A stretch of DNA of 64,000 nucleotides from Microglena sp. YARC (GCA_022414725.1 CM039462.1:174751492-174815491), one strand, 5' to 3'; positions 53,025 through 63,635 are shown, numbered from the stretch's first letter. Made by a program: numbers and translations. Notes: a model not told the origin generated them from the letters alone.

Positions 53025-53365
53025 GCCTCGTAATAATGCATACTATTTATGTATTTACCCCCTGGACTGCATGATTGCTCTTCGTAGCTCACAATGTTGC
53101 TCATTGATCAAGATGAGGCTCGTTTGATTCCTGTCAGGCTGCTCACACCTTAATCTTCATAAGTGTGCTGCGTACTGTCACCCTCACTGTCACCGTGGGG
53201 AGTAAGCGTGTGGGGGTAGTGCTAACTACCTTCATTCATTCACTGCCACTAACCTGCCATCTTGTTGCATTCAATGATGGTGGAGCACGCGCGCTTTTAA
53301 CAGGAGCATCTAGAGGCCACACTGAGGTCGTGCGTATGTTACTAGCACCAAACAGTCAGGTATCG
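53025..53365 (+). repeat. Family G repeat copy 2 with ankyrin-like segment
   Basis: About 320 bp shared with 48047-48440. 53273-53350 reads NDGGARALLTGASRGHTEVV RMLLAPNSQV, which matches an ankyrin repeat (ALxxAAxxGHxEVVRLLL). It may be a relic of an ankyrin gene exon spread with the repeat. Confidence 0.55.
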
Positions 53366-53640
53366 GCATCGACTGCACATAACCTCACATTCACATGGTG
53401 GTCTCCATGCATACCGTATGCGCATGAACAATTGGGGGGAAATTGGTGGAAAGGGTTCCGCCTTTAAGGATCCTGTCCAAACAAGGAGCGGCATCGTCTG
53501 CACATAACCTCACATTCACATGGTGGTCTCCATGCATACTGTATGCGCATAAACAATTGGGTGGAAATTGGTGGAAAGAGTTCCGCCTTCAAGGATGTCC
53601 AAACAAGGAGCGGTGGCAGATAGGGCCATCAATAACGGTA
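53366..53640. repeat. Direct duplication of a ~115-bp segment
   Basis: GCATCGACTGCACATAACCT CACATTCACATGGTGG at 53367 recurs at 53487 with its flank (AAGGGTTCCGCCTTTAAGGA TCCTGTCCAAACAAGGAGCG). No coding. Confidence 0.6.
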
Positions 53641-53988
53641 CATATCGGTATATTAACTAGGGAATCAGTACTCTGACATTTATACAAGTCCTTTGGCAAA
53701 TGTAGCAATGGCTTACTTACGGATCCATGTCGTTACTCCATCTGCCATCAACATGCCCAGGGACCATGACCACGTGTTCACATGGTGATCTCCGTGCACA
53801 GCAGTGTTTGCATGAACTCTTGCAAGTTATGCACCTCCATTGTGGTCTGAATGAAGGAGACTCTAGCGTTATATTTTTCTTTCCAGACACGCAAGGCAGC
53901 TTCTAGGCAGCTTTATAAGGATTCGGTGGCAATTTCGTTTTTGAAATTGTGAAAGCATGTATAGGCGCTAATAGCAGTGGATTGCGCC

Positions 53989-54181
53989 CAGGGTACTACA
54001 CTGGGTCATATTGGTCAGCGCTTCGAGCGCACAAACGTCAAATTGGTCAGCGCTTTGTAGTGCAAAAATTGCAAAAACTGCGCGCTGCGCCACATGGGGT
54101 TGAAAAACTGCGCAAAACGCGCAGTGGGACTCGAAAAGCGTGCGCAAAATCGCACTGCCGCGCGCGCTTTGCAGTACCCTG
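53989..54181. mobile_element. hAT-type MITE copy 2
   Basis: 193 bp, ends CAGGGTACTACA and GCAGTACCCTG, with a perfect 8-bp duplication ATTGCGCC (53981-53988 and 54182-54189). In inverse orientation to the copy at 35184. Confidence 0.88.
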
Positions 54182-54789
54182 ATTGCGCCTAGATCGGTGG
54201 CAGATGCGGGTTGCACTAAATGGTAGTGATTGCGATTTTACGATGAGGATTCATGTTAAATCAGTTTGTGGAGATGGGTGAAACGAATATGAAAGTGCAA
54301 GCACATGGGCTGGCCCTCCCAACATCGCGCTTAACAATCAGACGTACTAATGATGCATGTATATATTTTTTGGTATTAAGGGATCTAACCCTTAATAAAT
54401 CGGTCGACACTTTCGTTTGGTCTACGAAGGATTTAATCCGTTTCGTTTGGTCTACGAAGGATTTAATCCTTGCAGAGTAATATAGCCAACTCTTGGCTGA
54501 TTGCCAGTTTCCATTTCCCATGCAATACCCATCCAAACCAGGGAGCTTGGATGCAGACTTGGTAACCAGGGATCATACTTACCCACTTACCGTGTTGGAC
54601 ACTTTGAAGACTTGTCCAGATCTATAGGAATACCAATGTTGGTAGTCTTGAAAGTATCGTACTGGTTCCCACGATTACCACTCAATTATTATCTGGCAAT
54701 TTGGGGAGTCAGTACTAAATCCTCCTCCCTTCATGGGCTGTGGGGCAGGGTTTCATTTATGGTGCCACATCTAGCACAAATGTTACATG

Positions 54790-55375
54790 TGTACCTCAGC
54801 ATGGTAGGAGTGTACCTCAGCATGGTAGGAGTGCTACCTCGGCATGGTAGGAGTGTACCTCAGCATGGTAGGAGTGTACCTCAGCATGGTAGGAGTGTAC
54901 CTAAGATTGGTAGGAATGTACCTCAGCATGGCAGGAGTGTACCTCAGCATGGTAGGAGTGCTACATCAGCATGGTAGGAGTGTACCTAAGCATGGTAGGA
55001 GTGTACCTCAGCATGCTAGGAGTGTACCTCAGCATGGGAGGAGTGTACCTCAGCATGGGAGGAGTGTACCTAAGCATGGTAGGAGTGTACCTCAGCATGG
55101 TAGGAGTGTACCTCAGCATGGTAGGAGTGTACCTCAGCATGGTAGGAGTACTACATCAGCATGGTAGGAGTGTACCTCAGCATGGTAGGAGTGTACCTCA
55201 GCATGGTAGGAGTGTACCTCAGCATGGTAGGAGTGCTACATCAGCATGGTAGGAGTGTACCTCAGCATGGTAGGAGTGTCCCTCGGCATGGTAGGAGTAT
55301 ACCTCAGCATGGTAGGAGTGTACCTCAGCATGGTAGGAGTTTACCTAAGCATGGGAGGAGTGCTACATCAAGTTT
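54790..55375. repeat. 21-bp minisatellite GCATGGTAGGAGTGTACCTCA
   Basis: About 27 units of 21-22 bp. A variant unit with GTGCTACATCA recurs every four to nine units. Confidence 0.9.
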
Positions 55376-55561
55376 GGGTTATGCTTTGGGGGGACAAGAC
55401 ATTCTCCGCCTCTAGATGAGTTGGGTTTGTCCATAACGCCAAGCCTCTGACTAACAACTAACCAAATTGTGCATCTGGCAGTTTGGTTTGGTGAAGTGGT
55501 AAATCGGCCTTCAGGCTGCTCACTGATTTCAGGCTAAGTCAAAATGTGTAGTAAGGACCAG

Positions 55562-55612
55562 GGTTGTTCAAAACGCTGTGCTTGCATTGCAGACACAGAT
55601 TTTTTTGTTGCA
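55562..55612. repeat. Solo end of CAGGGTTGTTCA element
   Basis: CCAGGGTTGTTCAAAACGCT GTGC resembles the left end at 56281. The opposite end is not present before the SINE. Confidence 0.4.
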
Positions 55613-55623
55613 TCCCAGTGTAA

Positions 55624-55826
55624 AAAAAGGTAATGATGACGCCTGGTGGGGCGTGGTATTAAGGGAACCTGTCGTACGCGGGCAGAGAACAGTCTACCAC
55701 CTCGTCTGGACAAGCTACCATCGCGGTTGACAACGACCTGCAACACCAAGGGTGACCGTAGGGGTAATCGAACCTGACCCTTCTTTGATGTCATTTGGTA
55801 GACCAATTTTATCACTGAAACGGGCT
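55624..55826 (-). mobile_element. tRNA-derived SINE copy 4
   Basis: On the minus strand it starts AGCCCGTTTCAGTGATAAAA TTGGTCTACC and ends GGCGTCATCATTACC plus T7. It is flanked by a perfect 11-bp duplication ATCCCAGTGTA (55613-55623 and 55827-55837). Confidence 0.82.
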
Positions 55827-55933
55827 ATCCCAGTGTATGTTGTTACAGACCAATGTACGGTAATTAAATGTCCCTGATTCAGATCCAGTTGGACAGTCAC
55901 GTCTTTTGAGGGTTTGTTGTGGCTTGGTTGCAG

Positions 55934-56116
55934 AACTTGGAACTGGATGTGTCTCAAGATGCACTGATGCAGGTCTCCTGGAGTCCCCCTGAACAACCCG
56001 GGTATGGAGACTACTTCTGCACAGTCCTCATGGTGCTGTCCTGTGCTTCTACTAGTTTCTGGCAGCTTCAGCCAGTGCTTCTGGTATTTTCCGGCAGCTT
56101 CAGCCAGTGCGTCTGA
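55934..56116 (+). other. Possible terminal exon, weak
   Basis: After GGTTGCAG the frame reads NLELDVSQDALMQVSWSPPE and stays open to a stop at 56114. There is no recognised domain and no confident link to the PDE gene. The 3' part is a short tandem repeat (TTTCTGGCAGCTTCAGCCAG three times). Confidence 0.25.
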
Positions 56117-56280
56117 TAGTTTCTGGCAGCTTCAGCCAGGACGTCATTCGGTTCTGGAAGAGAAACCAGGGGGATAATAAGCTATTAATAGGGCATGTTA
56201 TATATGTAAGGCAATAAGGCGTAGTCTTATATTTCTGTAATACATCAATAAATGGCGCAACTTTTTATGAGGCGTCAACC

Positions 56281-56797
56281 AGGGTTGTTCAGAACGCTGC
56301 GTCCTCCGTCACAGACGAAAAGTACAAGGGTCTGTTGCGTCGCATGTCGGAACGTTGGGAGGGTCCGTTGACCAGAAGGAAGGGTCCGTTGCGTTGCAGG
56401 ATGCAAGCTATACAATTGGTCGCGTCTTAGGCAGCAGGGCTAGGTATCCTCCTAAAGTACCCTGGCGACATCTTGTAGTGTAGTTTGGACAATACTACTC
56501 CACGCTCCTCAGGTTTGTTTAGGGGGCCCCCCAAATCTGCTAATCGAGATGTAGCATGTTTCAAATCAAAATTTGCTTCTTGTAGGGCAAGCGGTTTCAG
56601 AAGTTGCTTCGCAACGCCCTCCCCCCCCCCACCCCACCCCACCCCGACCCCCCAAAATCTGCGTTTGTAACGCACCAAGACCCTCTGAGATGCAGCAGAC
56701 CCTCTAGAATCTGCGTCTGAGATGCAGCGGACCCTTCGCATCTGCGTCTGCCATGCAAAGGACCCTTCAGGAAGCAGCCTCCTGAACAACCCTAGTT
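56281..56797. mobile_element. TIR element with CAGGGTTGTTCAG ends
   Basis: The left end CAGGGTTGTTCAGAACGCTG and right end CTCCTGAACAACCCTA are inverted. The inside has TGCGTC and GATGCAGCGGACCC motifs. Related to the element at 8570. No transposase and no clear target duplication. Confidence 0.55.
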
Positions 56798-57439
56798 GTC
56801 ATGTACTTCTGGTAGTTTTGCTGGGTGCCATTCGGTTATGGAAGAGAACCCAGCGGGGTAATAAACTAATAATAAGTTGTATACTTATATAATCAGGCTA
56901 TAAGGTTTATAGTTTACTCGGTGTCGCTGGTTTGTGTCGGGTCTCGGGAGACCCACCTCCTAGGGTGAACTTGAACTTGAACTTGGTTACATAGCTTCAG
57001 ACCCACCTCCTGGGGTGAAAGTCCTTTCACAACTAAACAAAAGTGATACCCAGGACCACGGAATTTACGAGACATTTCAGTCGGTGGGGGTCTAGTACTA
57101 ATAAGGGGTAATAAGTCTTATCGGACTTACAACTTGGTTGCCTAGCTCTAGCCAATAATCTGGCTGCTCGCTGTCTTAAGCAGCAACATTATCAATTCAA
57201 AGCAAGGCATATTATCAAGAACTTGAACTTGAATTTGAACTTGGTTACATAGCTTCTGCCAGCAATTTGGCTACTGACCGTCTTCGGCAGTAAAAAAAAT
57301 ATCCAGGAAAATGTAAACTCGAACAAATATCATCAAGACTTACTTGATCCAATCTCCTCATACAGGCATGGATAAACATATGCAACTTCGATGATTCGAT
57401 CCACCTCCAACGCCATTCGAACTGAATTTTTGGTGTCGC
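56798..57439. other. No gene seen; GAACTT repeats
   Basis: Contains TGAACTTGAACTTGAACTTG G at 56966 and again near 57223, with GACCCACCTCCTRGGGTGAA near 56949 and 57000. No coding. Confidence 0.4.
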
Positions 57440-57720
57440 TGGTTTTGTAACGGGAGAACTCCCGTTATAGTCTCTCCGCCGGAGGATAACCTATGGAGCC
57501 CGACCTAGGGTTATCTCCGGTACCTAGAACTACCAGGTACTTATGCGGAGATGTGTTACCGGTGCGGAGGTGAGTTGAAGTAACCGGAAGTAACCTAAAC
57601 CTCCGGAGGAGGTTCGGACTAACGGTCCCTCCGGACCGTTAGACCTGGGCAGTGCTTCCTCATAGTACTGCTCAAGTTAGTTGGCTGAGTCACACTCGGC
57701 ATAGACCAAAGGATCCGACC
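57440..57720. repeat. Hairpin-rich stretch
   Basis: Consecutive short inverted repeats: AACGGGAGAACTCCCGTT, GGTACCTAGAACTACCAGGTAC (22 bp, arms of about 7), and CTAACGGTCC-CTC-CGGACCGTTAG. A related GGGTCTCGGGAGACCC hairpin lies at 56939. No coding. Confidence 0.6.
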
Positions 57721-58368
57721 CCTTCCGATTCGAGTTAACCTTACTCCAATCAGAACTACGCCTGGTCCTATATCCCCCCTAGCTCATAACCCCTACTCCT
57801 TTGTCCTAGCTAGTTAAGCTCTAGTAGATAAGTTCCCACCTAACAGGTGTCCGTCAGGAGACCCATCTCCTGGGTTGAATATTTATTCATAAATAAAAAA
57901 GGCTCCACTTAGCAATTTGGCTGCTCTCTGTGGACCCATAACTACATAACTATTCACGATTATGATCCGTTCGCAGCCCGTGACCGATCCCTGTTTTGTG
58001 CGTTTTCATTCTCTCATGCAGGCTCATGAGTTTAATCCTTGGACCAAGTTCTGAGGTGTATGTTGCCCAAGCCCGTACTAAAAAACGATTTGTTCGCTTT
58101 TCCATTTCCTTTTGTTTTTACCGCAGAAGACGGAAAGCAGCCAAATTGCTAGCTGTAATTATGTAAGCAAGTTCAAGTTCGAGAGGCTCAACGCAGACCC
58201 TAAAACACATAGGTATACGTATTAGCACTTATTCTTTAAGTAGCACGGTAAATAAAGGTCTGCCTATGATGTGTGCATGTATGTTACAGTCTAGGGGCAG
58301 GCCCAATAGGCTAAAGAGACTTGCCCAACCGTGATAGGAAGGGCTTCAAAAGAAAAAGCATTTGTAAT
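57721..58368. other. No gene seen
   Basis: 58265-58355 repeats the block at 28925-29015. Element B begins at 58369. No coding was recognised. Confidence 0.4.
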
Positions 58369-58599
58369 TTTAGCTTTCCGCAGTGTTATACCGTGAGTAC
58401 TGACATAGGAAACGGACTAGGGCAATGTATGCTTACATATGCGAGATACCATGTCAGGCGACAGGGCAGGTATAAGAAGAGAAAGGCGACAGTACCTTAG
58501 GGTAATGACGCCGCTGGGTGCAGGCCCTTGCGGGCGGAGGCACTACAGCGGAAGCGCACTAGGACACTCTAGCGGGACCGGGAGAACCGGTCTATAACA
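58369..58599 (-). repeat. 3' LTR of element B
   Basis: 231 bp. It lacks a 20-bp stretch (CTGCCAGGCGGGAAGCCTGG) found in the other LTR. Confidence 0.85.
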
Positions 58600-59844
58600 T
58601 CCCCCCCCAATTCTTGGTATTCTTCATTCAGAAGAATCCCTGGAATTAGGAGGTATAAAAGAAAAGGGAAGCTAGAGTGAAAAGAAATAGGTGGTGCATT
58701 GCGAAGCACAAGGGCATAAGGTCTGGCTGGCAGGTGTTCATCAAGGAATGATACTTGTCTCCTAGGGACATGTGCAAGTACATTCAGGGGAGGAAAAAGG
58801 GCAAGAGCAGTACAATATGGCTATCATCTATTATCTAGATAAGACTGAATTCTAGCTGTGAAGCTGCCAGGAAGGTGCCGACTTTAAACTAAAGTAAGTC
58901 TATCGGAGGAATGGAAATAGATACGGTCATACCTGAGGTCAGCTTAACTTATTCCCCCTCTGGTTGGGAAGTCGAAATCTGCAAAGACTTGCAAATCAAG
59001 AGTGACATCAGGATAACTAAATCAGAGACTGGCAGGACTAAATGTAATACGTCCCACAGTGGGGCAGTAGGAAAACATAAGGTCGGCATACTATTCCCCC
59101 CATAATTTGGGAGCTCTTAATGAATCCACAAATTACGGATGACATTATGAGAAATAACTTAAGGTAGACATCCCCCGCTAGCTCATAACTATCAGTCCAC
59201 ATGGAAGGATAGGATGAGGTACTTCCATTATCATCTATAAGATATATGAAGGTAAGCTGGACAGTAAATACAACTGTCTTGTAGAAGGTTGGTACATGCT
59301 GAGATGCTAGAACAGATTTGAAGACAGCAAGTCACTAGAGGCGCCAAGTGTTGGCCAGGAAACTGCTGTGTAAGTACATGGGGTAGTACAAAGGGCAGGA
59401 CAGCATTTAATTCCTGAAGTGTTCATTGCTAACAAAAAAATGTCATGCAGGTCAGAGGTCATATTTAAATGCTAGGTGCTGGGAAGTCATCCAGGGTCAG
59501 TAGCTGGGCTGCAATGTCGTTAGGAGCTAATGAGAAGCCAAAGGGCATGTAGGGCCTGCTGGGGAACTGCAAGTCAATAGAGCACTCCTCGGGAGCTGCT
59601 GGTGTAATCAATCGGACTCTACTAGGGAGCTGCCAGGTGGGTAGAATTGCTAGGACATTGCAGATGAAGTGAGTGTAACCATGACTGCCGCAGGAAAGGT
59701 GCAGACCAGGATGGCTGCAGATCAGGGAAGCTGCAGATCAGGGTGGCTGCAGATCAGTTCAAAGACAACTATGTGACATGCAGATTTAATTCAGCAAGCG
59801 AGGGTATCGCTCACAAGTGCTGGGGATTTGCATGCGAATGAAGG
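58600..59844 (-). other. 3' non-coding part of element B
   Basis: Polypurine tract at 58600-58612, then homology to 9800-10230 of element A. It contains tandem GCAGATCAGGGTGGCTGCAG near 59710-59755. No coding was recognised. Confidence 0.5.
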
Positions 59845-60116
59845 CACCTGTCTTCCTGCGCCTCACCTAAATGCTGAAGCTATCCGCTTGCAACCCGCCC
59901 CAGGATTCCCAGCAAAACCCCTAGACTGGGTACCAGTCCAAGATCTGCCATCCACATGGACGGAGTTCTGCATTGCATTGCATTGCATTGTAGAACTCCG
60001 TCCATGTGGATGGCAGATCTTGGACTGGTACACAGTCTAGGGGTTTTGCTGGGAATCCTTGGGTGGGTTGCAAGCGGATAGCTTCAGCCTTTAGGTGAGG
60101 CGTAGGAAGACAGGTG
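59845..60116. repeat. Large palindrome in the Gag gene
   Basis: The arms 59845-59969 and 59992-60116 (125 bp each, about 95% paired) are separated by 22 bp of GCATT repeats. Each arm is the Gag segment coding GFPAKPLDxVPVQDLPSTWT in opposite directions. Confidence 0.88.
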
Positions 60117-60916
60117 TCTTCATGAGCAGTGCAGAATGCTGTGGTGGGTGTAGGGACAGAGTGAGCAGATGTGGACATGCAGTCATCATCAATGTTTGCA
60201 GACGGGGCCTGGGCCATATGTGGGATGGTGGCATGTTTAAATGCGACGGTCGGGGCTGCAAGTGCTATGGCAGGTGCTATGGCAGGTTCTATGGCAGGTG
60301 GTATGGCGGGTGCTATGGCAGTGTAGCCAGGGATTTTGTGCATCAGATCTTGTGCAGGTGCTCTGGCTGTGTGGATAGGCAAGTCCCCCCCATGCAATAA
60401 GGCAATTTCAACCTGTGAGTTAACGAGAATGACACCAGGAACAAAATCATCATCAATTCGGACTCCAGCAAGGAAGTCGGCTGCATCTTGTACTGCTAGA
60501 TCAGCTTCTAGGACTGAGATGGGATCAGGACAAGCATCTTCGGCTACAGCTAAGGAGTCCCTACCGAAAAGACGACGGAGGTATCGCAGTGCTTCTCCAA
60601 CATTGTTGGTATGTTGGCTGACTTGGTCGGCCAGGCGTGGAGAAAGACAATCAATGATGTGGTTGAAAGCCACGAGGTTGCTTAGTCGAGTTATCCGAAC
60701 AGTGTTGGTAACACGATGGATAGGATAATGCATGCCATTCACTGGTTCACCATATGGTCTATTGTCACAAGAACCATCCAGAACAGAGCAGCAGCAACGG
60801 TTGTCTAGGAGCGGGTTAGCAGTTACACAATACCAATGTTGGAATGCGTTTACATTACCATCAAATGGAGTGCAGATCTTGGGCGGTAGCCTGAAGTGGT
60901 TCATTTCTCCAGACAT
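59921..60916 (-). CDS. Element B Gag-like protein
   Basis: 331 codons from MSGEMNHFRLPPKICTPFDG. DGNVNAFQHWYCVTANPLLD and AFNHIIDCLSPRLADQ then TNNVGEALRYLRRLFGRD resemble a retroelement capsid domain and align with element A Gag. An Ala/Pro/Ile repeat (APAIPPAIEPAIAPAIA) follows at about residues 205-220. GFPAKPLDCVPVQDLPSTW is shared with element A. The last ~35 residues read into the second arm of the palindrome, so the natural C-terminus is lost. Confidence 0.7.
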   Translation of the reverse strand: MSGEMNHFRLPPKICTPFDGNVNAFQHWYCVTANPLLDNRCCCSVLDGSCDNRPYGEPVNGMHYPIHRVTNTVRITRLSNLVAFNHIIDCLSPRLADQVSQHTNNVGEALRYLRRLFGRDSLAVAEDACPDPISVLEADLAVQDAADFLAGVRIDDDFVPGVILVNSQVEIALLHGGDLPIHTARAPAQDLMHKIPGYTAIAPAIPPAIEPAIAPAIALAAPTVAFKHATIPHMAQAPSANIDDDCMSTSAHSVPTPTTAFCTAHEDTCLPTPHLKAEAIRLQPTQGFPAKPLDCVPVQDLPSTWTEFYNAMQCNAELRPCGWQILDWYPV

Positions 60917-61666
60917 TGTCGCTGTGGAGGAGTAGACGGCGGGACAGTGAAGGTCAAGAGGTGCCCCCCATTCCGGCAGAGGATGCCGATCAGTGCCGGA
61001 ATTGGAGAGTCAAGGATGATGATGGAGAGAGTTGGAGGTGGGGGCCGACTTGGAGACAGGGGAGAGGCGGCCGAATGGGATTCGGGTCGTAGTCAGGAGT
61101 AGACGTAGAGCTCGCTTCGAGCAGGGTATGCAAAGGTGGCGAAGGAGAGCTCTGAGCAGGGATGAGGAAGGGATAAATAGAGATCTTGTAGAAAATCGAG
61201 AATGGGACGATTTCGGAAAGGGAGAAATGAAGGTCCGGTGAGGAATTGAAGCTCGACGAGAGATAGAAGCGATACAGGGTGTGACGAACGGACAGGAGGA
61301 AGTGGAGGTCTTCAACAGGAAGTAGATGACGGGATTGGACGGGAGGGGGGCGGGGGGGGGGGGGGGGGGGGCTTGCGAGGCCGACGGGGGTACAGGAGAC
61401 GGCGGGAGGGTAGGAGAGGGGAACTGATGGGTAGACGCAGTGGGTGGGTGGTTTGGGTGTTGCGGGGCAACGTACGGGGGTGATCCAGCGGAGGGTGCCT
61501 AAGCGATGACAAGTTTTTCTGGGCTTGCGATCCTCTTCTTGTGAGTTGCGGCGGCAACAATCAGAGACACTGCAGATGCCGGGGATCAACAGGCAAGGAC
61601 GACAGATTTTGATGCAGCTCAAATCTGATGCAGTGGAAGACGCGACGGCGGTGTTGGGCGATAACC
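60917..61666 (-). other. 5' leader of element B
   Basis: Between the 5' LTR and the Gag start. A proline-coding minus frame (61622-60990) exists but looks like C-rich leader, not a conserved protein. G-run of about 20 near 61351. Confidence 0.45.
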
Positions 61667-61917
61667 TTTAGCTTTCCGGAGTGTTATACCGTGAGTACTG
61701 ACACAGGGAACGGACTAGGGCAATGTATGCTTACATATGCGAGATACCATGTCAGGCGACAGGGCAGGTATAAGAAGAGAAAGGCGACAGGACCTTAGGG
61801 TACTGACGCCGCTGGGTGCAGGCCCTAGCGGGCGGAGGCACTACAACGGAAGCTGCCAGGCGGGAAGCCTGGCGCACTAGGACACTGTAGCAGGACCGGG
61901 AGAACCGGTCTATAACA
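61667..61917 (-). repeat. 5' LTR of element B
   Basis: 251 bp, similar to 58369-58599 with a few substitutions and the 20-bp difference. It starts TGTTATAGACC on the minus strand. Confidence 0.85.
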
Positions 61918-62344
61918 ATAATGCGCACACTGGTAATGCAATCTATTGAAGGCCTAGTCCCAGGGGAAGTCTTAGAAATTGCTCCCTCGTTTCCGTGGGT
62001 GTCGCACAAGAGGGCAAAAATTGAAAGACGGTGAGCAGCGCAGAGTTGTTCAGTTGAGAAAAAACATTAACAATCCAATCCAAACTATGAGAACGCTAGC
62101 TAGATAGATAGATAGCCAAGGATCATAAGCTGGATTTTGTGTGGGCGGGGGAGTATCCATAATAGCCTTCTTGTTCTTCAAGTTCTTCGTGGTGTTAAGA
62201 ATGGCTAGCAAGTACTCAGAGCTGTCGTAGGGCCTGTATTCTTGGCAACCCGGTTGTTGGCGCCGTCCAATGACGCTACAGACGACAACTTCTTTCAGCC
62301 GGATAGCTAGACAAGGTAGCCAAGCGTGCCAAGCACTGTTCTCG

Positions 62345-62490
62345 TGCGATGCATCGCAAATTGAGCCACTCGGGGCGACCCCAGTACGACGCGCTGCCCC
62401 CCAAACCCCGCGGGGTACGGGGGGTAATTTCTGACTAGTTTAGCTAGACCATTTCGTCGCCATGCAGCGGCGGAATGGCGATGCGTCTAA
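62345..62490 (+). repeat. Family H repeat
   Basis: GATGCATCGCAAATTGAGCC to GGAATGGCGATGCGTC, with inverted GATGCATCGC/GCGATGCGTC tips of about 10 bp, so it may be a MITE. Confidence 0.65.
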
Positions 62491-62523
62491 CATAAAAAAG
62501 GGAAGAGCCAAGCTAGCAAGACT

Positions 62524-62574
62524 ATGTCCGCCCTTGAAGCTGACAAACAATCTGAGCGCCCTGATCAACTTGAG
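62524..62574 (+). other. Possible first exon, weak
   Basis: MSALEADKQSERPDQLE precedes GTAACC, and the following DNA is the start of the 123-bp repeats. No homology recognised. Confidence 0.2.
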
Positions 62575-62829
62575 GTAACCGGCCCATGTCGTGGGCTAAT
62601 GTGCAGGTGGCATGGGCCTAAGGTCTCGGTTGACGCCAAAACCCTTAGGTATAAGTGGCACCACACTCAGTGTAACCGGTGTGACAGTGGAGTCTCTGCT
62701 ACATTGAGGGCGGTAACTATTATCAGAGCATGTCATCTGACTAGCGCAGCAGGTCCAAGTCACGCCCAGGGTACAGCTGGACAATACAAACAGCAACCAT
62801 TTTCATAGCCATAGCCCATTTGACCTGCA

Positions 62830-63530
62830 GGCTCAGGTCTCTACCTTGACATTGGCTAGGGAACAGCTAGACACCATAAGAACGACTTTTTTAGAGCCAA
62901 TAACACATTTGACATGCAGACTCGGGTTTTTGCATATGTTGAGTCATCCACTTCCTCAGTCTCTACCTTGACATTGGCTAGGGAACAGCTGGATACCATA
63001 AGAACGACTATTTTTAGAGCCAATAGCCCATGTGACATACTTACTCAGGTACCTGAGTACGTTGAGTCATCCACTTCCTCAGTCTCTACCTTGACATTGG
63101 CTAGGGTGCAGCTGAACACCACAGCAACGACTATTCACAGAGCCAATGGGCCATGTGACATGCCTACTCAGGTATCTGAGTACGTTGAGTCATCCACTTC
63201 CTTGGGCTCTACCTTGACATTAGCTAGGGAACAGCTGGATACCATGAGAATGACTAATCACAGAGCCAATGGCCCATGTGACATACCTACTCAGGTATCT
63301 GAGTACGTTGAGTCATCCACTTCCTCGGGCTCTACCTTGATATTGGCTAGGGAACAGCTGGATACCATAAGAACGACTATTTTTAGAGCCAATGGCCCAT
63401 GTGACATGCTCACTCAGGTAGCTAAGTACGTTAAGTAATACACTTCCTTGGTCTACCTTGACGTTGGCTAGGGTACAGCTGGATAACACAAAAAACAACT
63501 TTTATCGGAGCCCATGGCCCATATGTAGGG
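62830..63530 (+). repeat. 123-bp tandem repeat, open in one frame
   Basis: GAGTCATCCACTTCC occurs at 62941, 63064, 63187 and 63310, exactly 123 bp (41 codons) apart, with partial units on both sides. The frame 62914-63438 reads YVESSTSSVSTLTLAREQLD and TIRTTIFRANSPCD in each unit. Confidence 0.85.
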
Positions 63531-63635
63531 AACGGTAATATGATATGATATGATATCACATGATGCCGGCAGGCTGACTAGGCTGAAGTTGCCGTTCATA
63601 CCGTATACAACATCATATGATGTGCCGGTCTCTGC
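63526..63635 (+). mobile_element. MITE family F copy 4, short
   Basis: TAGGGAACGGTAATATGATA to ATCATATGATGTGCCGGTCT. It interrupts the repeat array. Confidence 0.6.

Larger units (their letters stand above)
58369..61917 (-). mobile_element. LTR retrotransposon B, Gag-only relative of element A
   Basis: LTRs at 58369-58599 and 61667-61917, with flanks GTAAT and ATAAT (5-bp target duplication with one mismatch). The minus-strand LTR starts TGTTATAGACCGG and a G8 polypurine tract precedes the 3' LTR. The inside codes a single Gag-like ORF with no zinc knuckles, protease, integrase or polymerase. It is shorter than element A but shares Gag segments and the 3' non-coding block. Confidence 0.85.

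Noticed and set aside
54501..55415. Frames repeating GVYLSMV and QHGRSVP
   Set aside because: 21-bp minisatellite translation.
60990..61622. 210-codon minus frame in the element B leader as a gene
   Set aside because: Pro/Ser-rich with no domain; arises from C-rich leader sequence between the LTR and Gag.
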